15,109 nucleotides of DNA, from NCBI GenBank assembly GCA_017631775.1, contig JAGBSQ010000123.1, positions 1-15,109 on the forward strand, given 5' to 3'. The stretch's first letter is position 1. Each line of letters starts with the position of its first letter. The stretch comes from Clostridia bacterium (lineage in GTDB: Bacteria; Bacillota_A; Clostridia; Oscillospirales; CAG-272). A program made the position numbers and the translations under genes. Below are positions 7,314 to 14,070 of the stretch, piece after piece. Below the pieces are notes generated by a model, which was not told the origin of the DNA, did not search any database, and saw only the letters and a list, made by a program, of their open reading frames with translations.

Positions 7314-8374
7314 AGGCCGAGCTCCTCTCCCGACAAAGCGCGAAAACCGCAGGCAATGACGCGTTCTTTTTCAGTTTGGGAAAGATTGGAGGCCATTACG
7401 CGGCGCACGAACTCGCCTTTGAGCGAAATATCGTGGGCGTAATCCTCGGCGTTGATGGAAAGGCGCGTTTCGTCCTTGACCTTTGCAAAATAAAACTTTT
7501 CGCAAAGCACGCCGCGCAGATGTGTCAAATCAAGCATGGTTTCGGCAGGACAGGTGCCTGTGAGCACCACCTTTACCATATCCTTTTGGGGAATGTCCTT
7601 GACAGATGCAAGCATTCTTTCTTCCAACTCAAGACCTGAGGCAAAGCCGGTAATATCACACTCAACGGTGTGGAGCGTGCGCGTTGCAAAGGGGATAAAC
7701 CGATGCGAAACGCGACCGCCATCGATATCGAGGAGAACGTAACCCTTGGTGCCGCATTCATCGAATCCGCGACCCTCAAGGCAGCCGCTGTAAGCGGCAA
7801 CACCGCGTGTATCAAGGCGCATGACACGGTGCTCGTGAATGTGACCGAGTGCCGCGTAATCGATATTCTTGTTTTTGAATTTGCCAAGGTGAATGATATC
7901 CTCCCCTGCTACGCCTGCGCTTTTGCGCTCTTGGCCGTGCAAAAGAAGGAGATTGACGTCCTCGGGGTTTAGGGAAAGCGTGTCGGCATCTGCCACAGCG
8001 GCTCCCGTAATGGTGACGTTGCCGCGGCGATAGGTCGACCACAGCTTGCCAAACGTGTAAAGATTGGCAGGCAGCTGCGCGGCATTTGCAAGCGCACTGC
8101 CTTGATCGTGGTTGCCCGAAAGATAATAAAAATCGATCATCGGGTGAGATGCAATTAGGTCAAGCACGTAGTTTTCGGTACTCTTTGTCACGCGCGCGCC
8201 ATCGAACAGGTCGCCCGCAATCAAAATCGCCTCGACACCCTCTTCGGCAGCCGTGCGCACAAGACGCGCAAAGGTGGAGCGAATCTCCAATTTGCGTTCT
8301 CTTGCTTTGTCAGCGGTTAAGTTTGTTTCCATCGGTGAATCGAGATGGATATCGGCACAGTGAATGAGTTTCAT
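7310..8374 (-). CDS. YhaO/SbcD-like metallophosphoesterase (DNA exonuclease family)
   Basis: 354-residue calcineurin-like phosphoesterase with all expected metal motifs: D8-I-H10, G54-D-L-F-D58, G87-N-H-D90, H146-G and G177-H-I-H180, followed by a YSGCLEGRGFDE segment and a C-terminal capping region of about 130 residues. This is the architecture of Mre11/SbcD-type nucleases and of Bacillus YhaO. It overlaps the ATPase gene by ATGA, the normal arrangement for a nuclease-ATPase pair. The start is supported by AAAGGAG and the canonical MKLIHCADIHL N-terminus. No clear promoter is visible directly upstream, where a long hairpin repeat lies instead, so it may be read through from the HD operon or use a weak promoter. 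Confidence 0.9.
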   Translation of the reverse strand: MKLIHCADIHLDSPMETNLTADKARERKLEIRSTFARLVRTAAEEGVEAILIAGDLFDGARVTKSTENYVLDLIASHPMIDFYYLSGNHDQGSALANAAQLPANLYTFGKLWSTYRRGNVTITGAAVADADTLSLNPEDVNLLLLHGQERKSAGVAGEDIIHLGKFKNKNIDYAALGHIHEHRVMRLDTRGVAAYSGCLEGRGFDECGTKGYVLLDIDGGRVSHRFIPFATRTLHTVECDITGFASGLELEERMLASVKDIPQKDMVKVVLTGTCPAETMLDLTHLRGVLCEKFYFAKVKDETRLSINAEDYAHDISLKGEFVRRVMASNLSQTEKERVIACGFRALSGEELGL

Positions 8375-8393
8375 AAATTCGCTCCTTTCTTAT

Positions 8394-8467
8394 AGACTTT
8401 TAGGAAGATTGCGGGAAAACCTTTTTTGAAAAAAAAGAGTTTTCCCGCACCCTTTCCAAAAAATTCT
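8394..8467. repeat. Long imperfect inverted repeat (hairpin element)
   Basis: Perfect 10-base arms GCGGGAAAAC (8411-8420) and GTTTTCCCGC (8439-8448) enclose complementary T and A runs (CTTTTTT ... AAAAAAAG), so the stem can extend to about 17 pairs. Outside them, AGACTTTTAGGAAGATT (8394-8410) and the reverse complement of 8449-8467 (agaattttttggaaagggt) are again similar. No T tract follows on either strand, so it is not a normal terminator. It resembles the short palindromic intergenic repeats scattered in many Clostridia. It lies between the Nudix and yhaO genes and could be a transcript stabiliser or attenuator. Confidence 0.65.
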
Positions 8468-8520
8468 CTAACAAATGATTTCAACAAATGGGAATGTTTA
8501 CAAACAGTTCCGCTGATAGC

Positions 8521-8985
8521 TTAGATTTTTTCTCCATTTAAAACAGCTTCCAGAAGTTCATCCCCTTGGTAGGTGAGCTTGAGGGAGAAGAACGGCACGT
8601 CCTCTTGCAAAAGCGCGAGAAAGATGCGGTCGCCCTGCCACAAGGTCAGGTCAAACAGCTTTTGCTTTTTGATCCACGCGAGCTCGCCCTCGTCGCACTC
8701 ACGCGCCTCTCCCGTCCAATCGGTAACCGTGAAGAGGTGCATATATTCGGTCTCGTAAATATCAGAGACAAAGGTCACAATTCCGCGATAGCGATAATCG
8801 GTAACCGTAAGTCCCGTTTCTTCAAAAATCTCGCGGCGCATGCAATCCTCGGGGCTTTCGCCGGCCTCGAACTTGCCGCCAACGCCTATCCACTTATCGT
8901 GGTTTTCGTCGTTCTTCTTTTTGGTGCGGTGCAGCATCAAATATTCGTCACCGCGCTCGAGATAGCAAAGGGTCGTCTGTTTCAT
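8521..8985 (-). CDS. Nudix hydrolase (MutT / 8-oxo-dGTP diphosphatase-like)
   Basis: 154-residue Nudix protein with a fully matching Nudix box at residues 37-59 (G-X5-E-X7-R-E-I-F-E-E-T-G-L). The N-terminus MKQTTLCYLERGDEYLMLHRTKK and KWIGVGGKFE are typical of the clostridial '8-oxo-dGTP diphosphatase' subgroup, thought to remove oxidised nucleotides, but substrate cannot be read from sequence. It overlaps the membrane-protein gene upstream by ATGA and has AAGGAG before its start. Last gene of the HD / membrane / Nudix operon; no convincing terminator follows. Confidence 0.92.
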   Translation of the reverse strand: MKQTTLCYLERGDEYLMLHRTKKKNDENHDKWIGVGGKFEAGESPEDCMRREIFEETGLTVTDYRYRGIVTFVSDIYETEYMHLFTVTDWTGEARECDEGELAWIKKQKLFDLTLWQGDRIFLALLQEDVPFFSLKLTYQGDELLEAVLNGEKI

Positions 8986-9647
8986 ATCTGCTCTTCTCCT
9001 TGTCTTCTGACTTGTGCGCCCGATTTGTAAATGCGGAACATATCAAGATGTGCCTCGTTTTGCATGGGGAGCAAAAGAATGAACACCACCGCATTGACAA
9101 CGGCAAAGATGAGCACAAGGATCCAGTCCGCCAAAAAGAAGTTGTAAAGGCGAATGTTCATGCCCTGCAGGCGGTAGAGCCAAAGCATAAGCTGCGGAAA
9201 GAGCGATGAGAAAAGCGGCAACAGAGGCATTAGCAAATAGGTAACGCGATTGGGACAAACCATGTGCAAAATGCGCTTGGTGCGGTTTGCTATGCGCGTG
9301 GTAGGATCAAAAGAAAACGCCACAATGCTGCAAACGGTGGTTGCCAAAACCAAAACCCCATAAAGAATAGGCAAGATCCAAAACAGAGCGCTGACAACCG
9401 GCAAAAGCTCCTCAAACCAAACAACCGCCTCGTTGCTCTCGATGGCGCCCGACTGCACTTGCAAATAAAAATCCCATGCATTCTCTTGCAGTTCAAACAG
9501 ATTCATAGTGGAATACGCCTCACCGTCATACACAAACCAAAGGTGAGGAACCGCGGCATAAACCATGAGCAAAATGCCAAAAATAGCCGGCAAAAGATAA
9601 CACAATTGAATCAGCGTGCGGTGGGTGGGGTTTACGTAACGCTTCAT
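8982..9647 (-). CDS. Unrecognised four-helix membrane protein
   Basis: 221-residue protein that I do not recognise. It is strongly hydrophobic, with four likely transmembrane segments at about 12-34, 83-111, 136-158 and 172-194. A roughly 45-residue acidic loop (about 38-82, FELQENAWDFYLQVQSGAIESNEAV) lies between the first two, and a charged tail ends RRQGEEQI. Positive residues at both termini (MKRY; RIYKSG, RRQ) and in the 117-126 loop suggest cytoplasmic ends and an external first loop. It overlaps both neighbours by four bases (ATGA), so it is translated as part of the HD-Nudix operon and is probably functionally linked to them, in an unknown way. Confidence 0.8.
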   Translation of the reverse strand: MKRYVNPTHRTLIQLCYLLPAIFGILLMVYAAVPHLWFVYDGEAYSTMNLFELQENAWDFYLQVQSGAIESNEAVVWFEELLPVVSALFWILPILYGVLVLATTVCSIVAFSFDPTTRIANRTKRILHMVCPNRVTYLLMPLLPLFSSLFPQLMLWLYRLQGMNIRLYNFFLADWILVLIFAVVNAVVFILLLPMQNEAHLDMFRIYKSGAQVRRQGEEQI

Positions 9648-10234
9648 CTATTCTCCCCCGCGAGCTTACCTTCCATGAGGAATGCGGCTTCCATATCGGC
9701 GCAGCAGGTAGCATACGCCAAGGGGAACATTTCAAGCGCGCGACCTACGTTGCCGGGGTCCTCGGTGCCCGAAAATCCCATGTGATAACGAATGGCAAAC
9801 GCCTCGTCACGCGTCAGGCGCATGTAAGCGGAAACGATGTAAGCAGACTTTTCTCCATGACCGTAAGGAAGTGTATCCTCAATGGTGTAGTAAGGAACGC
9901 TTTGCCATCTGCCGGTCTCATCCTTAACGTTGCGGTAGCTTGTCTTGTAGAAGTTCACCTTGCAAATATCGTGCAACAGTCCTGCAATGGCAATGCTCTC
10001 GTCGGGGTATTCGATGCCGTAGCGATCCTTCAGGCGCGATGCCATATCCGCAAGACAGTCGTAAACGTTGAGGCTGTGCTCAACAAGTCCGCCCTCATAG
10101 GCACCGTGATAGCGCGTGCTGGCAGGTGCGGTGAAAAAATCGCTGCCGTTGAGCAGAAAATCCAACAGCTTGTCGGCACCCTCACGGGTGATTTTTTCGT
10201 TATAAATTTCTAAAAAGCGTTCTTTTGCGGTCAT
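9644..10234 (-). CDS. HD-domain hydrolase
   Basis: 196-residue HD-superfamily phosphohydrolase. The metal ligands fit the HD pattern: H53 (in GGLVEHSLNV), H88-D89 (AGLLHDICKV) and a late aspartate near D180 (TCCADMEAA), with extra histidines in GHGEKS (H126) and YHMG (H151). The arrangement resembles the HD domain of YhaM-type 3'-5' exoribonucleases and of phage-like HD hydrolases, but the OB-fold of YhaM is absent, so the substrate (nucleotide, cyclic nucleotide or RNA) is open. First gene of a three-gene operon with a clear promoter at 10278-10306; AGAGG lies nine bases before the ATG. Divergent from pyk. Confidence 0.85.
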   Translation of the reverse strand: MTAKERFLEIYNEKITREGADKLLDFLLNGSDFFTAPASTRYHGAYEGGLVEHSLNVYDCLADMASRLKDRYGIEYPDESIAIAGLLHDICKVNFYKTSYRNVKDETGRWQSVPYYTIEDTLPYGHGEKSAYIVSAYMRLTRDEAFAIRYHMGFSGTEDPGNVGRALEMFPLAYATCCADMEAAFLMEGKLAGENR

Positions 10235-10277
10235 AAAAAGATACCTCTCTTTATATTGAATTATAATTCTTTATTTT

Positions 10278-10306
10278 ATTTTAACATGCCTGCGCGAAAA
10301 TGTAAA
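10278..10306 (-). promoter_or_regulatory. SigA-type promoter of the HD / membrane / Nudix operon
   Basis: Reading leftward: TTTACA (10306-10301), 17-base spacer, TAAAAT (10283-10278), about 43 bases ahead of the HD gene. Confidence 0.72.
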
Positions 10307-10354
10307 GATGTTTTCTCTCTTTTTTCAAAACTTTTTGTTTGTACACATTACGGA

Positions 10355-10373
10355 CACAATTTTGTGCTATGAT
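10355..10373 (+). promoter_or_regulatory. Probable pyk promoter (extended -10) with adjoining dyad
   Basis: TGC-TATGAT at 10365-10373 is an extended -10 element 33 bases before the pyk start; no good -35 is found at normal spacing. A dyad CACAA-TT-TTGTG (10355-10366) abuts the -10 and could be an operator for a metabolic regulator. Confidence 0.5.
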
Positions 10374-10406
10374 TAAGGTGGAGTAATTTCGAAAGGAATT
10401 GAATAT

Positions 10407-11828
10407 ATGAGAAAAACAAAAATCGTTTGCACCCTCGGTCCCGCATGTCTGAAGGAGGACGTTTTGGAGGAAATGCTGAAAAACGGCATGAACGTTGCGC
10501 GCTTTAATTTTTCGCACGGAACGCACGAATACCACAAAAACGCCATTGCCCTCTTTCGCCGTGTAAGAGACCGCCTCGACGTGCCCGCCGCTATCCTTTT
10601 GGATACCAAGGGCCCCGAGATTCGTTTGCGCGACTTTGAAGACGGTAAAATCACCCTCAAAAAGGGTGCCACCTTTACCTTGACAACAGTGGATATTTTG
10701 GGAGACACCACCCGTGCCTCTATCACCTTCCAAGACCTGCCCCGTCAGCTCTCGGCAGGCGTTCGCCTTTTGCTTGACGACGGTAAGGTTGCCCTGACCG
10801 TGACCGACACAACAGAGACCGACATCATTTGCCGCGTTGACGTTGGCGGTCCGCTCTCCAACCACAAGAGCATCAATATTCCCAACTTCCACATCGATAT
10901 GCCCTACCTGAGCGAGCAAGACAAAGCCGACCTCATTTTTGGTATTGAGCAGGACGTGGACTTTGTTGCCGCATCCTTTGTTCGTTGCAAAGAGGACGTT
11001 ATCGGGCTTCGCAAGTTCCTCGATTATCACGGCGGACACGAGATCAAGATCATTTCCAAGATTGAAAACATTGAGGGCGTTAACAACTTTGATGCCATCT
11101 TGCGCCACTCCGACGGCATTATGATCGCCCGTGGCGACATGGGCGTTGAGGTTGCATTCGAGCGCCTCCCCGGCTTGCAAAAGAGATTTATTCGCAAGTG
11201 CTATCAATCGGGTAAAATGGTTATTACCGCTACACAAATGCTGGAGTCTATGATCCACTCCTCCACGCCTACGCGTGCCGAGATCACCGACGTTGCAAAC
11301 GCTGTTTTTGACGGTACGTCGGCAGTTATGCTCTCCGGAGAGACCGCCGCAGGCGACCACCCCGCACTCGTTGTTGGCGTTATGGCACAAATTGCCGAGC
11401 AAGCCGAAGAGGATGCATTTGATATGGATATGTACCAAGGCATTCGCTACGATTCCGATACCTCTGACGTTACCAACGCCATTTGTGACGCCGCCGCTAC
11501 CACCGCGCGCGACGTGCGTGCAAAGGTCATTATTGCCGTTACTACCTCGGGTCTGACCGCAAGACGTGTATCCAAATTCCGCCCCGAGCAAATGATTGTT
11601 GCGGCAACCCCCGAACTCAAGGCATACCATCAGCTCAGCCTTTCTTGGGGTGTTATTCCCGTTTTGGCTCTGCACCAAAACAACACCGATGCGCTCTTTA
11701 CCCACGCCATCGACTGTGCAAAACAAAACGACCTTGTTGTTCCCGGTGACAAAGCCGTTATCACCGCAGGTGTTCCCCTTGGCATTGAGGGTACAACGAA
11801 CTTGCTGAAGGTTCAAATCGTGCAGTAA
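10407..11828 (+). CDS. pyk: Pyruvate kinase
   Basis: Converts phosphoenolpyruvate and ADP to pyruvate and ATP, the last step of glycolysis. 473 residues. Motifs in order: MRKTKIVCTLGPAC, NVARFNFSHG, ILLDTKGPEIR, the active-site region SKIENIEGVNNFD, MIARGDMGVEV and ITATQMLESMI, with an alpha/beta C-terminal domain. It lacks the extra PEP-utilising C-terminal domain found in Bacillus pyruvate kinase (585 aa), which is normal for many Clostridia. AAAGGAA lies about ten bases before the ATG. It is monocistronic, with its own promoter and a terminator right after the stop; divergent from the HD operon and convergent with the PstS-like gene. Confidence 0.97.
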   Translation: MRKTKIVCTLGPACLKEDVLEEMLKNGMNVARFNFSHGTHEYHKNAIALFRRVRDRLDVPAAILLDTKGPEIRLRDFEDGKITLKKGATFTLTTVDILGDTTRASITFQDLPRQLSAGVRLLLDDGKVALTVTDTTETDIICRVDVGGPLSNHKSINIPNFHIDMPYLSEQDKADLIFGIEQDVDFVAASFVRCKEDVIGLRKFLDYHGGHEIKIISKIENIEGVNNFDAILRHSDGIMIARGDMGVEVAFERLPGLQKRFIRKCYQSGKMVITATQMLESMIHSSTPTRAEITDVANAVFDGTSAVMLSGETAAGDHPALVVGVMAQIAEQAEEDAFDMDMYQGIRYDSDTSDVTNAICDAAATTARDVRAKVIIAVTTSGLTARRVSKFRPEQMIVAATPELKAYHQLSLSWGVIPVLALHQNNTDALFTHAIDCAKQNDLVVPGDKAVITAGVPLGIEGTTNLLKVQIVQ

Positions 11829-11831
11829 AAC

Positions 11832-11867
11832 AAAAAAGACGATTGATTGCTCAATCGTCTTTTTTTA
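11832..11867. terminator. Bidirectional terminator of pyk and the PstS-like gene
   Basis: AAAAAAGACGATTGA (11832-11846) and TCAATCGTCTTTTTT (11851-11865) pair perfectly around a TTGC loop; T runs follow on both strands. The right arm contains the stop and last codons of the convergent PstS-like gene. Confidence 0.93.
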
Positions 11868-13014
11868 TACCCACGTAACCCGTGGCTTCAATAATGTATT
11901 GCCCTTCTTCCCCAAGCATCCACTCAACAAGGCGTGCGACATTGGGATTGGGGTTGTTTGTGTACGTCACCGCATAAACGGGCGTAATGATGGGATATGT
12001 GTTGTTTTGGATATTTTCGGCAGTGGGAGCAACGCCCTCAACAGCAATCATTTTGACCTCGGGATTTTTTATGATGCCCTCAATATAATAGCGGAAAGAA
12101 TACCCAATAGAGCCCGCGCGACTTTGATAATCGACCACTCTCTCGATAACAGCGCCCATGCCGCTGATGGTTTCGGTCTCAGCTTCAACCAAAGGCGTGT
12201 CTCCCATAAAGCGGAGCATCATACTTTGGCTTCCGCTTCCCTCGTCTCGTTGAAACGGAATGATCTCTTCGTCACTGCCGCCAACCTCTTTCCAATTTGT
12301 GATCTTTCCGGAATAGATGCCGCGGATCTCTTCTGCAGTAAGTGAGTTAATGGGATTATCCTTGTGTACGAAGAAGACAAACGCCTCCCAGCCAAGTTGG
12401 GTATAAACAAATTCGGTACCGCACTCCTCGGCATAAGCCTTTTGCTCCTTGGAAGGACCTGCACCAATAAAGATATCGGTTTTGCGCTCGGCAAGCATTT
12501 CATAACCGCGGGTAGTGGTGTTATACTCAAAAACGCCGTCATAAAGCTCTACCGTGTTGGGGTAAACCGCATTGACAAATGCCGAATATACCGGGAATGC
12601 CGCAGATGCGCCGTCTATGCGCGGCAATTCGTCGTCCTCGGTAAACTTGAGCGTCTTGCTGTTTATTTTAACAATTTTAGAATCCTCACGGAACGGCAAA
12701 TAGTCCTCTGTGTAAATATTGGGAGTGGTGTCAATGGTAATGCTTTCGCGGTACCACGCAATGCCTGTTTGCACACCGCAAGCAATCAAAACCGCCAAAA
12801 AAAGGCTGACGTAGGTAATGAGATAAGGCTTTCTCTTTTTGATCCAAATTGCGGGAATGATCAGCGGGAAAAAGCAGAACAAAGTTCCCCAAAGCACCTC
12901 GCCAAAGGCAAACAGCAAAAGAGCACCCACAAGCACCCACAGTGAACAAACACCAATGACTGCCGTAAGAAGAATTTTAATCACTTGCTTAAATTTGCTT
13001 GTTCCGGATTTCAT
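11851..13014 (-). CDS. Membrane-anchored PstS-like substrate-binding protein
   Basis: 387 residues. Three N-terminal transmembrane helices (about 12-38, 40-58 and 64-86; KKRKP between the second and third suggests a cytoplasmic loop) carry an external domain of about 300 residues. That domain is of the phosphate-binding PBP_like/PstS type: IDGASAAFPVYSAFV (133-147), DIFIGAGPSKEQ (180-191), AEEIRGIYSGKITNWKEVGG and RDEGSGSQSMM (256-266). There is no lipobox, and no pstC, pstA, pstB or phoU nearby. It may sense or present phosphate or another oxyanion rather than serve a transporter. AAAGGAG precedes the ATG; it lies 27 bases after the acyltransferase gene and probably belongs to that transcript. 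Domain call good, ligand unknown. Confidence 0.85.
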   Translation of the reverse strand: MKSGTSKFKQVIKILLTAVIGVCSLWVLVGALLLFAFGEVLWGTLFCFFPLIIPAIWIKKRKPYLITYVSLFLAVLIACGVQTGIAWYRESITIDTTPNIYTEDYLPFREDSKIVKINSKTLKFTEDDELPRIDGASAAFPVYSAFVNAVYPNTVELYDGVFEYNTTTRGYEMLAERKTDIFIGAGPSKEQKAYAEECGTEFVYTQLGWEAFVFFVHKDNPINSLTAEEIRGIYSGKITNWKEVGGSDEEIIPFQRDEGSGSQSMMLRFMGDTPLVEAETETISGMGAVIERVVDYQSRAGSIGYSFRYYIEGIIKNPEVKMIAVEGVAPTAENIQNNTYPIITPVYAVTYTNNPNPNVARLVEWMLGEEGQYIIEATGYVGIKKDD

Positions 13015-13041
13015 ATTCCTACTCCTTTCCTTTGTTAACCG

Positions 13042-13803
13042 TTAAATCTTATAACCAATTCCCCAGCCGACCTTGCCGCCGTTTTTCAAATGCTCCGCAT
13101 ACGCGCGGCGCAAAGAGGTGTTTGTGGGGAGCTTTTCGGGATCCGTCTCTGTGGTATCGAACAGGCGCCAAAGGTCTTGCCCCTCGTTGTATCCCCAATC
13201 CACAACGTCATATTCACAAAGAAAACGGTAAGTGTTTGAGGTGGGCGGAACAATGTTTTTGTTCTCGGGGAAAAGCAGCCACGAGCCGCATGCAAACACA
13301 CAGTTCTCGCCAAGCTCGTCGGCAAAAAATGCTCGCGCGGCGGCATAGGAAGCGTCACAGCTTTCTTTATCCATCGGCCTTCCCGTGCGCGGAATGTGCA
13401 CGTTGATAACGCGGCTGATACCTTTTTGGAGCTTGATGCCCTTCTTTTCGTAATCTCTTTGCGCTGTGGTAATTTCGAATTGCAATCTGCCAAGCGCAAA
13501 ACGCTCAAGCCTGAAAAAGCCCGGGAACCAAGATGCCACAAACGAACCGCAAATTCCCTTTATGATCTTGCACTCTTCAAGCTTCCATTTCAAATCCCGA
13601 ACACTATCTTGGAATATTTGCACGTCAATTCCCTTTTGGAGATACAACTCGCGCAAGTGTCGCGTAAGGCAGATGTAAACCAAAAGGTCAACGGTATACG
13701 TATGCAAACCCACAAGGGTTGCGATTTGGGCAGATCTTTGTTGAATTTCCTCTTTGTAATCCAAATGGATATTCTCTCTGTATGCCGCCAATGCCGCCTC
13801 CAA
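13042..13803 (-). CDS. GNAT_C/DUF5596-type acyltransferase, N-terminus interrupted by a stop codon
   Basis: 253 codons are open from TTG 13803-13801 to the TAA at 13042. The C-terminal half (VINVHIPRTGRPMD, CDASYAAARAFFADE, FACGSWLLFPENKN, SNTYRFLCEYDVV and the KVGWGIGYKI end) matches what I know of the NAT_N plus GNAT_C (DUF5596) acyltransferase-like proteins of Clostridia, substrate unknown. The TTG start is poor: it sits three bases after an in-frame TAA (13807-13809) with only a distant GAGG. The natural start is most likely ATG at 13917, giving about 290 residues if the TAA were a sense codon. So this is probably a recent pseudogene, or a shortened protein by reinitiation. Family call moderate. 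Confidence 0.62.
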   Translation of the reverse strand: MEAALAAYRENIHLDYKEEIQQRSAQIATLVGLHTYTVDLLVYICLTRHLRELYLQKGIDVQIFQDSVRDLKWKLEECKIIKGICGSFVASWFPGFFRLERFALGRLQFEITTAQRDYEKKGIKLQKGISRVINVHIPRTGRPMDKESCDASYAAARAFFADELGENCVFACGSWLLFPENKNIVPPTSNTYRFLCEYDVVDWGYNEGQDLWRLFDTTETDPEKLPTNTSLRRAYAEHLKNGGKVGWGIGYKI

Positions 13804-13806
13804 AAG

Positions 13807-13917
13807 TTAGAGTGCCTCGGCATTTGCTGCAATTGCATCATACGCCTCAATAAAACAGGTAGCATCTGCCGGTTCGTATTCGAATTCTTGAAAAAATTGA
13901 ATGAGATATTCTTTCAT
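13807..13917 (-). pseudogene. 5' end of the acyltransferase gene, ending at an in-frame TAA
   Basis: ATG at 13915-13917, preceded by AGGGG, opens 36 codons (MKEYLIQFFQEFEYEP... to NAEAL) and stops at TAA. The 253-codon reading frame after the stop is in the same frame, so a single substitution (for example CAA to TAA) would explain the break. No frameshift is involved. Confidence 0.65.
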
Positions 13918-13941
13918 ATTTTTATCCCCTGCCGTTATCGT

Positions 13942-14070
13942 TTAACCCATCAACGCCCACGTGTTATCGTCGCTGTACTCGATCTCCTCGGAAAGAATGC
14001 TTGCCAAGGTCGCCGCCTCTTGCAGAGTCTTTGCTCCCTTGAAGCAGAGCAAAGAAGCAAAAAGCCGCTC
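13942..14070 (-). pseudogene. C-terminal remnant of the FliB-like gene after an in-frame TGA
   Basis: Past the TGA at 14071-14073 the same frame continues for 42 codons (ERLFASLLCF..., ASILSEEIEYSDDN..., ALMG) to a TAA at 13942-13944. The S-E-E-I-E-Y-S-D-D-N block looks like the usual C-terminal end of FliB-family proteins, so the gene most likely once ran to 13942 (292 codons including the stop position). TGA is used as a normal stop elsewhere in this window. Confidence 0.65.

Noticed and set aside
8391..8396. TATAAG near the yhaO start as a -10 element
   Set aside because: It would place the transcript start on the ribosome binding site and has no acceptable -35.
10281..11816. 511-codon leftward open frame opposite pyk
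   Set aside because: Striking in length, but the peptide is low-complexity (G, N and V rich) and is the antisense of a well-conserved pyruvate kinase; the HD operon promoter lies inside its 3' end.
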